Origin: Georgenia_A wangjunii
GTDB lineage: Bacteria; Actinomycetota; Actinomycetes; Actinomycetales; Actinomycetaceae
Strand: one strand, 5' to 3'
Assembly (NCBI RefSeq): GCF_036421915.1
Contig: NZ_JAZGOM010000001.1
DNA length: 64,000 nucleotides
Every line of letters starts with the position of its first letter. The stretch's first letter is position 1. The position numbers were made by a program, and so were the translations under genes. Shown here piece by piece: positions 32,551-40,038 of the stretch. Under the pieces are notes generated by a model. That model had not been told where the DNA came from. It saw nothing but the letters and a program-made list of their open reading frames with translations, and made no database searches.

Positions 32551-32609
32551 CGTCGGTGGCGCGCGGGGGCGCCGGCGGGCCCCGCCCCAGCGCCAGCGGC
32601 GTCAGGGCC
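32543..32609. terminator. bidirectional terminator covering two convergent stops
   Basis: Perfect 10-bp outer stem (32543-32552 with 32600-32609), continuing inward through one wobble and one mismatch for about 9 more pairs to 32562/32590. It includes the NUDIX stop codon and abuts the stop of the convergent LRV gene. Confidence 0.75.
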
Positions 32610-33575
32610 TCAGAGCACCGACTCGCACCAGACCGTGCTCGGCTCGTAGCGGTAGCCGCACGTGTCCCCGAACTCCTCGTACTCCGAGCCGAGCGGGGAG
32701 TCGCGGTAGAGGTCGTCGCAGGCCACGCCGTCGCCCTGCTCGCAGGCGTCCCACAGCCGGTCGAGCTCGGCGTCGTCGCCGTAGCCCTGGGGGCCCAGCG
32801 AGCCGAGCGCGAAGATCGCGACCCCGCCCAGGACGAGGAGGACCACGATGCCGCCGACGACGGCCGCGACGATCGCGCCGGTCCGACGGCGGGGCTGGGG
32901 CGCGTCCCAGGGGGGCGAGGTGCCGTACGAACCGGCCGGAGCGCCGTACGGGGCCGGCGCGCCGGAGTACGGGTCGGCCGGGCCCGAGTACGGGTCGGCC
33001 GGTCCGGTGTACGGGTAGGGACCCTCCCCGGCCGGGCCGGAGCCCCCTCCGTACCCGCCTGCCCCGCCGTACGAGCCGGGCGCCGCGGGCCCACCCTGCG
33101 CGGCGTACGCGCCGGGCGCGGCGCCGGGACCCGCGGTGTACGGGTTGTCCGAGGCAGCACCGCCCCGTAGCGCGGACGGCGCGGCAGCGGGGGCGGGGAA
33201 CGACGTCGACCGGGTGCGCGGCCCGGTTGACCCCGCGCCGGGCGAGGTCGCTCCCGGCGCCGGAGGCCCGTGCGTGGGCTGCCCGCCCGGAGCCGGCAGG
33301 GAGCCGTCAGCGGGCCGCCCGCCCGGGGGGCCGTACGCCGGGGCGACCGGTCCTGCGGTGGTCGGCGGCGCGCCCCCGGGCCGGCGGGCGAGCGCCGCGC
33401 GCACGGCCGGGTCCGCGAGGGTCCCGAGCCACTGGAGCACGACGGGCGGCGCGGACGGGTTCGCCGCGACGAACTGGCGCAGGTCCGGGCGCTGCGCAGC
33501 CATGGCGGAGAGTGTCTCCGGCGCCGTCCCGGGGTCCGTCGCCTGGTGGACGGTGAAGTCCTGCGGCCCGCTCAT
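32610..33575 (-). CDS. variant-leucine-rich-repeat (LRV) protein with membrane anchor
   Basis: A 321-residue protein. Residues 10-75 contain an LRV-like helical repeat (LRQFVAANPSAPPVVLQWLGTLADPAVRAAL), followed by a long Pro/Gly/Tyr/Ala-rich disordered linker to about residue 225. A single hydrophobic helix (AIVAAVVGGIVVLLVLGGVAIFAL, partly quoted) is followed by an extracytoplasmic domain with four cysteines (CEQGDGVAC, CGYRYE, WCES). This is a recurring actinobacterial arrangement without a known function. It overlaps aroD by 4 bp. Confidence 0.75.
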   Translation of the reverse strand: MSGPQDFTVHQATDPGTAPETLSAMAAQRPDLRQFVAANPSAPPVVLQWLGTLADPAVRAALARRPGGAPPTTAGPVAPAYGPPGGRPADGSLPAPGGQPTHGPPAPGATSPGAGSTGPRTRSTSFPAPAAAPSALRGGAASDNPYTAGPGAAPGAYAAQGGPAAPGSYGGAGGYGGGSGPAGEGPYPYTGPADPYSGPADPYSGAPAPYGAPAGSYGTSPPWDAPQPRRRTGAIVAAVVGGIVVLLVLGGVAIFALGSLGPQGYGDDAELDRLWDACEQGDGVACDDLYRDSPLGSEYEEFGDTCGYRYEPSTVWCESVL

Positions 33576-34363
33576 CGGGCCTCCCCCTCGGTCGCGGCGT
33601 CCGCGAGGTAGCGGTGGACGAGCCCGACGACGGGCGCGAGCAGCGCGACGTCGACCTGCCCGGGGGCCGAGGCCCGGTCGAGGGCGCCGAAGGTGAGCGC
33701 CGACCCGAAGATCTGCCCGCCCAGGCGGGACACGACGCCCGCGGCACCCATGGCGATCGTGATGACGGGCGGCCCGAGGCGGCCGGACGCGGTGAGCGTG
33801 GCGTCGAGCAGGGTGAGCACGTCGCGGGGCTCCCGCGGCGTCACGGCCACCTTGAGCAGGTCCGCGCCGAGGTCCGCCATCCGCGCGAGCCGGGCGACGA
33901 TCTCCGCCGCCGGCGGGGTGCCCGCGAGGTCGTGGCTGGAGGCGAGGACGGCGACGCCCCGGGCGCGGGCCGCGTGGACGAGCGGCGCGAGGAGCGCCGG
34001 GGGGCGGCCCAGCTCGAGGTCGACGGCGTCGGCGTGACCGGAAGCGAGGACGGTCTCGGTCAGGGCGGCGTACGCCGCGTCCGTGACGTCGGCCCGCCCG
34101 CCCTCGGCGACGCTGCGGAGCGTGACGACGAGCGGGACCTCCCCCAGGGCTGCCCGGATCGCGGCGAGCGCGGCGAGGACGGCGCCGGCGTCGTCGTGGC
34201 GGTCGAACAGGTCCCCCCGCCACTCGGCGACGTCGACCGGGGCGACCGCGAGCCGCGCGGCCTCGTCGCGCAGCGCGGGTGCCGCCGGGGAGGTGAGGGA
34301 GACGGCCACCTTGGCCCGTCCCTCGCCGACCCGCACGCCCCGCAGGTTCACCGCGTCCACCAC
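33572..34363 (-). CDS. aroD: type I 3-dehydroquinate dehydratase
   Basis: A 263-residue type I (Schiff-base) dehydroquinate dehydratase: VAVSLTSPAAPALRDEA, ADLLKVAVTPRE with the Schiff-base Lys, VLASSHDL with the catalytic His, and GAAGVVSRLGGQIFGSALTF near the end. It converts 3-dehydroquinate to 3-dehydroshikimate in the shikimate pathway. Most Actinobacteria use the type II enzyme (AroQ), so a type I enzyme could be an additional or replacement copy. GTG start at 34363 with GAGGGAG upstream. The LRV gene downstream is coupled to it. Confidence 0.87.
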   Translation of the reverse strand: MVDAVNLRGVRVGEGRAKVAVSLTSPAAPALRDEAARLAVAPVDVAEWRGDLFDRHDDAGAVLAALAAIRAALGEVPLVVTLRSVAEGGRADVTDAAYAALTETVLASGHADAVDLELGRPPALLAPLVHAARARGVAVLASSHDLAGTPPAAEIVARLARMADLGADLLKVAVTPREPRDVLTLLDATLTASGRLGPPVITIAMGAAGVVSRLGGQIFGSALTFGALDRASAPGQVDVALLAPVVGLVHRYLADAATEGEAR

Positions 34364-34407
34364 GTGCCCGCTCCCTCGTCCGCGCTCATCCGTGCCGCCC
34401 TGACTGT

Positions 34408-35319
34408 CTACCAGTTCTGGCCCCCGCCGAAGCCGCCGCCCTCGCGCTGCTGCTGCTCCTGGCGGTCCCGCTCGGCCTCGCGGTTGCGCTCCTCGAGCTC
34501 CTCCTGCTGCTCGTCGGGCGTGGGCTCCGCGCTCGGCTCGGGCGTCGGCGTCTGCGTCGGGTCCGGCGTCGGATGCTCGCCGGGGTCCGGGGTGGGCGTC
34601 GCGCTCGGGTCGGGCGTCGGCTCCTCGGTCGGGTCCTCGCTCGGGTCCTCCGTGGGGTCCTCGCTCGGGTCGGCGCTCTCCTCCTCCTCGGCGCTCTCCT
34701 CCTTGCTCTTCTGCCGCTCGCTCGTCTCCTGGTTCTCCTGCGAGGCGGCGCACGGGTCGAGGACCTCCCATGCCTCGGCGAAGTGCGCGGCGGCCATGGC
34801 GTCGTCACCGACCGCGACGGCGTCGTCGCCCATCGCCTCGATCGCGAGCGAGAGGTTCGTCCGCACCCGGCACTCGGGGCTGCGCGGGTCCTTCGTGCCC
34901 TCCGGCGCGTCGGGCAGCGGCCCCGCCTCGGGGACCTCGACGAGGGCGCCGCGCAGCGCCTCGACGGCGAGGAACGTCTCCCCGGCGCGGTAGTGGGCGG
35001 TGCCGGCGTTGAAGGGGGCCTTCCACGGCTCGACGAGGCGCGCCCACGGCTGCTCCTGGGCGGCGTACTGGTCGGCGGCGTCCGCGAAGCGGCCGGCGTC
35101 GTAGTGACGCGTGCCGAGGACGTTGCCGAGGACCGTGCCGAGGAGGACGCCGCCCGCGAGGAGGAACGCGAGGACGACCGGGGCGGACCACGCGAGCAGC
35201 CGGCGGCGGCGCTGGAACCGTGGCGCGAGCGGCGGGTGGCCAGTGGCGCCGGGGCCGCCGCGGGTGCGGCCGCCGCGACGGGCGCGCGCGTCGTCGCTGC
35301 GGGGTCGGATGCGGATCAT
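34408..35319 (-). CDS. TPR-like membrane protein of the MoxR/VWA operon (BatC-like)
   Basis: A 303-residue protein. One transmembrane helix at about 42-62 is followed by a TPR-like stretch (YDAGRFADAADQYAAQEQPWARLVEPWKAPFNAGTAHYRAG, shortened; typical of BatC/TPR units) and a long Glu/Pro/Asp/Thr-rich tail with PSEDPTEDPSEDP repeats, ending QNW. The position after two VWA proteins and a shared 4-bp overlap fits the Bat operon. Its role is presumably as a scaffold in the MoxR-VWA complex; this is inference from gene order. Confidence 0.72.
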   Translation of the reverse strand: MIRIRPRSDDARARRGGRTRGGPGATGHPPLAPRFQRRRRLLAWSAPVVLAFLLAGGVLLGTVLGNVLGTRHYDAGRFADAADQYAAQEQPWARLVEPWKAPFNAGTAHYRAGETFLAVEALRGALVEVPEAGPLPDAPEGTKDPRSPECRVRTNLSLAIEAMGDDAVAVGDDAMAAAHFAEAWEVLDPCAASQENQETSERQKSKEESAEEEESADPSEDPTEDPSEDPTEEPTPDPSATPTPDPGEHPTPDPTQTPTPEPSAEPTPDEQQEELEERNREAERDRQEQQQREGGGFGGGQNW

Positions 35320-36479
35320 CGGCGTGCCCTCCTGCCAGGCACCGGCACGGCGGCGGGCGCCCGACCAGGAGTCGGCGCGGCTCCCGCGGGTGCGGCCGCG
35401 GTCGGCGCGGGCGCGGCGGGCGCCGGAGCGCCCGGTGCTGCCGCCGCCGGCCGCGGACTGCCCGCGCCGGCCCGCGGTAGCCGGCGCGCGAGGAACCACG
35501 CCTCCCACGCGAGGAGGGCGGCGAGCGCCGCGGCGGCCGGCCAGTACACGTCCGCGTAGACCGAGACGTCCCGCCGGCCGTCGGCGGCGATGTCCTCGAC
35601 GTCGACCCCGGCGACGAGCGGCGTGACGTCGCCTGGCTCGATCCGGTGGACGTAGTCGACGCCGAGCTGCTCGGCGATGCGGCGCAGCGTGGTCTCGTCG
35701 ATGCGGGAGACCGCCGGGGGGTTCCCCGGCTCGGTCGGGTCGACGATCCACGGGGCGTCGGTGCCCGGTCCCGTGCTCGGGGTGCCGTCGTAGAAACGCA
35801 TCTGACCGCCCTCCGCGGTGCCGTAGCCGAGGACCGCGCCGCCGTCGACGAGTGGCGCGAGCCCGGCGAACGACGCCGGCTCGGCGTCCCCGGTGGAGGC
35901 GTCGCCGTCGGTGTTCTCGCCGTCGGAGAGGAAGAAGACGAGCCGGACGTTCTCCGGGTTGCGCTCGGCCGCCCCCTCGAGCGCCGTCGTCAGCGTCGCG
36001 AGCGGGCGGTCGACGGCGGACCCGGCGGAGTAGGCCGTGATCTCCTGGACGAGGGTCTCGGCCCACGTCCGCACCGCGCGCGAGTCCGTCGTCAGCGGGA
36101 GCTGCCGCGTGGCCTGGCTGTCGAAGGCGACGACGGAGTACCGGGCACCGGGCATGGCGTCGACGAGGGCGACGACGTCGTTGCGCACGCCCTCGAGCCG
36201 CGGCTGCCCGTCGTCGTAGTCCTCGGCGGCCATCGAGCCGGTCCGGTCGACGACGAAGAAGAGCTCGGCGTTGGACTGCACCGTCGTCGTGCTCGCCGGC
36301 ACGGCCGGCGCGAGCGCGACGACGGTGAGGCAGGCGACCATGCCGGCGCGCCGCAGCCAGGCGAGGGCGGTCCCGTCGCCGCCGCGCCGCGCCCGGTAGG
36401 CGAGCACGGCGCACACGAGGAGCAGCGGGCCGAGGACGCTGACGATCGCCCACAGGGGCCAGGCCATCCGCAGGATCAT
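35316..36479 (-). CDS. VWA-domain membrane protein (BatB-like)
   Basis: A 387-residue protein with two N-terminal hydrophobic helices (about 8-28, 46-60), a von Willebrand factor A domain from about residue 72 with a MIDAS motif DRTGS (Asp78-Ser82) and later SDGEN, a third helix (VYWPAAAALAALLAWEAWFLARR), and a Pro/Ala-rich tail. The MIDAS has Thr in place of the first Ser of DxSxS, a tolerated change. It overlaps its neighbours by 4 bp on both sides. Probably binds a metal and a protein partner at the membrane. Confidence 0.85.
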   Translation of the reverse strand: MILRMAWPLWAIVSVLGPLLLVCAVLAYRARRGGDGTALAWLRRAGMVACLTVVALAPAVPASTTTVQSNAELFFVVDRTGSMAAEDYDDGQPRLEGVRNDVVALVDAMPGARYSVVAFDSQATRQLPLTTDSRAVRTWAETLVQEITAYSAGSAVDRPLATLTTALEGAAERNPENVRLVFFLSDGENTDGDASTGDAEPASFAGLAPLVDGGAVLGYGTAEGGQMRFYDGTPSTGPGTDAPWIVDPTEPGNPPAVSRIDETTLRRIAEQLGVDYVHRIEPGDVTPLVAGVDVEDIAADGRRDVSVYADVYWPAAAALAALLAWEAWFLARRLPRAGAGSPRPAAAAPGAPAPAAPAPTAAAPAGAAPTPGRAPAAVPVPGRRARR

Positions 36480-37492
36480 GTCCGCAACCTCCAGCCGAGG
36501 AGGACGAGGCCCGCCACGCCGAGCACGGCCACCCACAGGACCGACTCGGGCCGGTCGGTGATGACGACCTCCGGCTCCGCGTCGAGCTCGACGGCCTGCT
36601 GGGAGCCGATGTCCTCGATGATGCCCTCGACGGCGGCCGGGTCGTCCGCGTCGTAGAAGAGGCCGCCGCGATCGGTGATCGCAGCCCGGAAGTCCTCCTC
36701 GTTCTGCGGGGAGTAGGACTCCTCCGAGGAGGCGAACAGGCCGTAGAGGCGCACGTCCATCTCCGCGGCGAGCTCCGCCGCCTCGTCGAGCTCATAGATG
36801 GGGGTACCGAGCACCTCGTTGTCCGTCGCGAGGATGATCGAGCGCGACCGGTCGGTGTCTCCCGCGTCGAAACCGAGGGCGCACGTGGCCAGGCCGTCCC
36901 CGACGAGGGAGGAGGCCTCCTGGTCGAGGGAGACGGTGCCCGTGATGAAGTCCTCGAGCCGCGCGAGGTCGGCGGGGTCGTAGAAGACGGAGTCGAGGTC
37001 GACGTCGAGGGCGACGGCGGCCGCGTCGAGCTCCTCCTTGACGAGCGCGTAGTCGTCCGTGAGCGGGAAGACCGTGCGCGAGGTCGAGTTCCACACCGAC
37101 AGGGCGATGCGCTCGCCGTCGAAGCTCTCGACGAGCTCGGAGAACTTCTGCACGATCTCGGTGTCGAACTCGATCATCGAGCCGGAGACGTCGAGGCACA
37201 GGACGATGTCCCGCGTCGCGAGGATCTCGGCGCGCACCTGCCGCTCGACCGGACGGGCGACGAGGACGGCGCTGCCGACGGCCGCGACGAGGAGGAGGAC
37301 GCCGAGGGCGCCGAGCCCCGCGCGCAGGAGCCGCATGCGGCGGTGGTAGGCCGGCAGGCGGGTGAGGTAGGCGCTGTTGGCCACCCAGCGCACGTCGTCC
37401 TCGGCACGCGGGGGGCGCGCGAGGAACCAGCCGGCCACCGCCGCGGCGACGACGAGGGCGACGACGACGGGCAGGAGCCACTCGTGCTGCAT
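36476..37492 (-). CDS. VWA-domain membrane protein (BatA-like)
   Basis: A 338-residue protein with N-terminal helices at about 6-24 and 60-78, a VWA domain with a canonical MIDAS DVSGS at 101-105, followed by ERIALSVWN and DGLATCALGFD, and a C-terminal helix near residues 317-335. The ATG overlaps the preceding stop by one base. With the next VWA gene, the DUF58 protein and MoxR it forms an operon of the aerotolerance/MoxR type; in other bacteria such operons influence oxidative stress, envelope integrity or maturation of partner enzymes. Confidence 0.86.
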   Translation of the reverse strand: MQHEWLLPVVVALVVAAAVAGWFLARPPRAEDDVRWVANSAYLTRLPAYHRRMRLLRAGLGALGVLLLVAAVGSAVLVARPVERQVRAEILATRDIVLCLDVSGSMIEFDTEIVQKFSELVESFDGERIALSVWNSTSRTVFPLTDDYALVKEELDAAAVALDVDLDSVFYDPADLARLEDFITGTVSLDQEASSLVGDGLATCALGFDAGDTDRSRSIILATDNEVLGTPIYELDEAAELAAEMDVRLYGLFASSEESYSPQNEEDFRAAITDRGGLFYDADDPAAVEGIIEDIGSQQAVELDAEPEVVITDRPESVLWVAVLGVAGLVLLGWRLRT

Positions 37493-37944
37493 CACCACTG
37501 GTTGATCACCGCCCGGGCCTGGTCGGCCGCGGCAGCCGCCTCGGCGTCGCTGCGGCGCGCGAAGGAGGGCTCCTCCCACACGGCGAGGAGGTCCCCGATC
37601 TGGCGGGTCGGGTCGTAGGAGGCGACGTCGGCGCGGGTCCACGAGCTGACGTCGCGGCCGATGCGCTCGGACGCGAACGCGCGCATCGTGCGGGCGAGCT
37701 CGAGGTGCAGGCCGCGCAGATCGAGCTCGTCGTGGCGGTACCGCTCGACGGTCTCCGCGACGACGCGCTCGTAGCGCGCACGCCCGGCCGCGTCCATGTC
37801 CGGCGTCTTCGCGGCGCGCTCGCGGCGGGTGCTCAGGAGCACCCACGTGTACCAGCCGGCGACGGCGAGGAGGAGGAGCGCGCCGAGCGCCGGCACCCAC
37901 CACGTGTACGCCTCGGGGGGCAGCAGGGAGTCAGCGCCGGACAC
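37492..37944 (-). CDS. small membrane protein of MoxR operon (DUF4381-like)
   Basis: A 150-residue protein: periplasmic N-terminus, one transmembrane helix (VPALGALLLLAVAGWYTWVLL), then a basic cytoplasmic helical domain (YERVVAETVERYRHDELDLRGLHLELARTMRAFA, shortened). The GTG start at 37944 lies inside the DUF58 gene (14-bp overlap) and its stop overlaps the BatA-like start by one base. The position between DUF58 and VWA genes is that of DUF4381 proteins in other Bat operons; similarity is mainly positional and topological. Confidence 0.7.
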   Translation of the reverse strand: MSGADSLLPPEAYTWWVPALGALLLLAVAGWYTWVLLSTRRERAAKTPDMDAAGRARYERVVAETVERYRHDELDLRGLHLELARTMRAFASERIGRDVSSWTRADVASYDPTRQIGDLLAVWEEPSFARRSDAEAAAAADQARAVINQW

Positions 37945-38818
37945 GTCGTTGCCTCCGGAAGAGGTCGAGGAGGGCGTCGACGACGTCGTCCGAGCTCGCG
38001 GCGACGACCTGCTCGATGCCGCGGCGGCGCAGCATGGCGCGCACCTCGGCCTTGCGCTCGGCGACCGCCGCCGCGGCCGCGGCGTGCAGCTTCTTGTCCG
38101 CGCGCAGGAACGCGGGCAGGGCGACCTCCCCGTCGATGTCGGCGACCGGCCCCTCGCCGGGGGTGGTCGCCAGGGCGTCAGCGACCGAGATGACCATGAT
38201 CTCGTGGCGGGTCCGCAGCCGGCGCAGCGCGTCCTCGTGCTCGGGCAGCGGGCGGGCCTCGTCCGTGATGACGACGACGAGCGAGCGGCGCGTGAACCAC
38301 GTGAGGACGCGGTCGAGGACACGGGCGAGGTCCGACGGCGGGGCGTCGAGGGCGAGGTCCTTCTCGAGGATGGTCAGCAGCATCTCCATGTGGCCGGTCC
38401 CCCCGCGGGCGGGCACCTGGGTCATCCGCGCCGAGTCACCGGCGACGAGCGCCACGAGGTCACCGCGCGTGCGGGCGAGGTAAGCGACGACGTCGGCGGC
38501 GAAGAGCGCGACGTCCGCCTTGCGCTCCCCGCTCGGGGCCGTCGCGGCCATGTTCCGCCCGGTGTCGACCGCGAGGACCATCGCGAGGTTCGACTCGCGC
38601 ACGAAGCGCCGGATGATCGGGTGCCCCGCGCGGGCGGAGGCGGACCAGTCGATGTCGCCGACGTCGTCGCCCGGGCGGTACTCGACCATGTCGTCGAAGT
38701 CCTGCCCGTGGCCCGTGTAGATCGAGCGGTGGCGCCCGTCGAGCAGGCCGGAGGCACGCCGGACCGTGGGCAGGTCCAGGCGCGCGCGGACCTTGGCCAG
38801 GCGCGAGGCGGTCGACAT
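37931..38818 (-). CDS. DUF58 domain protein
   Basis: A 295-residue cytoplasmic protein with the DUF58 signature: residues about 38-70 include GQDFDDMVEYRPGDDVGDIDWSASAR (shortened), then ESNLAMVLAVDTGRNM, the VWA-like strand of the family. DUF58 proteins are the constant partner of MoxR ATPases. The gene lies 13 bp after moxR and overlaps the next by 14 bp. Confidence 0.88.
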   Translation of the reverse strand: MSTASRLAKVRARLDLPTVRRASGLLDGRHRSIYTGHGQDFDDMVEYRPGDDVGDIDWSASARAGHPIIRRFVRESNLAMVLAVDTGRNMAATAPSGERKADVALFAADVVAYLARTRGDLVALVAGDSARMTQVPARGGTGHMEMLLTILEKDLALDAPPSDLARVLDRVLTWFTRRSLVVVITDEARPLPEHEDALRRLRTRHEIMVISVADALATTPGEGPVADIDGEVALPAFLRADKKLHAAAAAAVAERKAEVRAMLRRRGIEQVVAASSDDVVDALLDLFRRQRRVRR

Positions 38819-38831
38819 CGGGGGCGGCGTC

Positions 38832-39878
38832 CTACGGGGCCGGGACCGCGGCGAAGACGGCGTCGATGAGGGACTCGGGCGCGACGTTGTTCGCGAGGGC
38901 GTCGTACGTGCGCACGAGCCGGTGACGCAGGACGCTGTGCCGCAGCGCCTTGACGTCGTCCGGCACGACGTACGTGCGGCCCTGCTGGAGCGCGTACGCC
39001 TGCGCGATGCGCATGAGGGCGATGGCGCCGCGGGGGCTCGCGCCGACGCGCACGTGCTGGGAGAAGTTCGGCAGCGGGCGCGGGCCGCCGCCCCGGGTCG
39101 TGTTGATGATCGCGACGATGTACTGCTTGATCGAGACGTCGACGTACACCTGCTGCGCGAGGCGCTGGAGGAAGAGGACGTCCTCGAGCCCGAGGGGCGC
39201 GGTCGTCAGCGGGGCCTCGAGGGAGCCGGAGTTGATCCGCTCGAGGATGTCGAGCTCCTCGTTCGGCGTCGGGTAGGTGAGGACCTCCTTGACGAGGAAC
39301 CGGTCCATCTGGGCCTCGGGCAGGACGTACGTGCCCTCCTCCTCGATGGGGTTCTGCGTCGCCAGGACCATGAACGGCTTGGGCAGCGGGTAGACCTCGC
39401 CACCGATCGACGTCTGCTTCTCCTGCATCGCCTCGAGCATCGCGGACTGCGTCTTCGCGCTCGAGCGGTTGATCTCGTCGAGGAGGACGAGGTTGGCGTG
39501 GACCGGGCCGAGCTGGGTCGTGAACTTCCCGGTCGCGTAGTTGAAGATCTGCGTGCCGACGATGTCGTTCGGCATGAGGTCCGGCGTGCACTGGATGCGG
39601 TGGAAGCTCCCCGAGACGGCGGCGGCGAGCGTGTGCGCCGCGGTCGTCTTCGCGAGGCCGGGCACCGACTCGAGGAGCACGTGGCCGCCGGCGACGAGGG
39701 TCGAGACGAGCGCCGTGCGCAGCACCTCCTGGCCGACGACGCGCTGGCCGAAGATGTCGGTGATCCGCCGCAGGAGGACGGCCGCGCGGCGGCTGTCCTC
39801 CGACTCGATCGTCGCGGTCGCGGGCGCCATGCCCGTCGCGGTGGCGGACGTGCTGCCCGCCGAGCCCGGTGTGCTCAT
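38832..39878 (-). CDS. moxR: MoxR-family AAA+ ATPase
   Basis: A 348-residue AAA+ ATPase: Walker A SVPGLAKTT (71-79), Walker B VLLDEIN (131-137), sensor 1 in FMVLATQNPIEEEGTY, the arginine-bearing LPEAQMDRF and a C-terminal lid with ASPRGAIALMRIAQAYAL. MoxR ATPases act as chaperones that activate VWA partners, and here they are encoded downstream in a DUF58-DUF4381-VWA-VWA-TPR order. It is the first gene of a six-gene operon. Substrate of the complex is unknown. Confidence 0.93.
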   Translation of the reverse strand: MSTPGSAGSTSATATGMAPATATIESEDSRRAAVLLRRITDIFGQRVVGQEVLRTALVSTLVAGGHVLLESVPGLAKTTAAHTLAAAVSGSFHRIQCTPDLMPNDIVGTQIFNYATGKFTTQLGPVHANLVLLDEINRSSAKTQSAMLEAMQEKQTSIGGEVYPLPKPFMVLATQNPIEEEGTYVLPEAQMDRFLVKEVLTYPTPNEELDILERINSGSLEAPLTTAPLGLEDVLFLQRLAQQVYVDVSIKQYIVAIINTTRGGGPRPLPNFSQHVRVGASPRGAIALMRIAQAYALQQGRTYVVPDDVKALRHSVLRHRLVRTYDALANNVAPESLIDAVFAAVPAP

Positions 39879-40026
39879 CGTTCCCCGTTCCTCGCGCGTC
39901 CACCCGCAGGTGTCCGCTCTCGTGCCGCGCGTTGGTCCCGCGCGAGTATGCCACCCGTGGCTGACGGCACCGTGCCCGCACCCGCGCCCGCTCGCCGAGC
40001 GGAGGGACGCGCCCGCCGTGACGACC

Positions 40027-40032
40027 TACGCT
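40027..40032 (+). promoter_or_regulatory. -10 box for leaderless ctaG/copD gene
   Basis: TACGCT followed by 6 nt and the GTG at 40039. It supports 40039 over the in-frame GTG at 40018, whose nearest Shine-Dalgarno GGAGGG is 11 nt away. Confidence 0.45.
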
Positions 40033-40038
40033 GAGGGC

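Noticed and set aside
40018..40038. GTG at 40018 as the start of the CopD/CtaG gene
   Set aside because: Its Shine-Dalgarno is 11 nt away, while a TACGCT box fits a leaderless start at 40039; kept only as an alternative.
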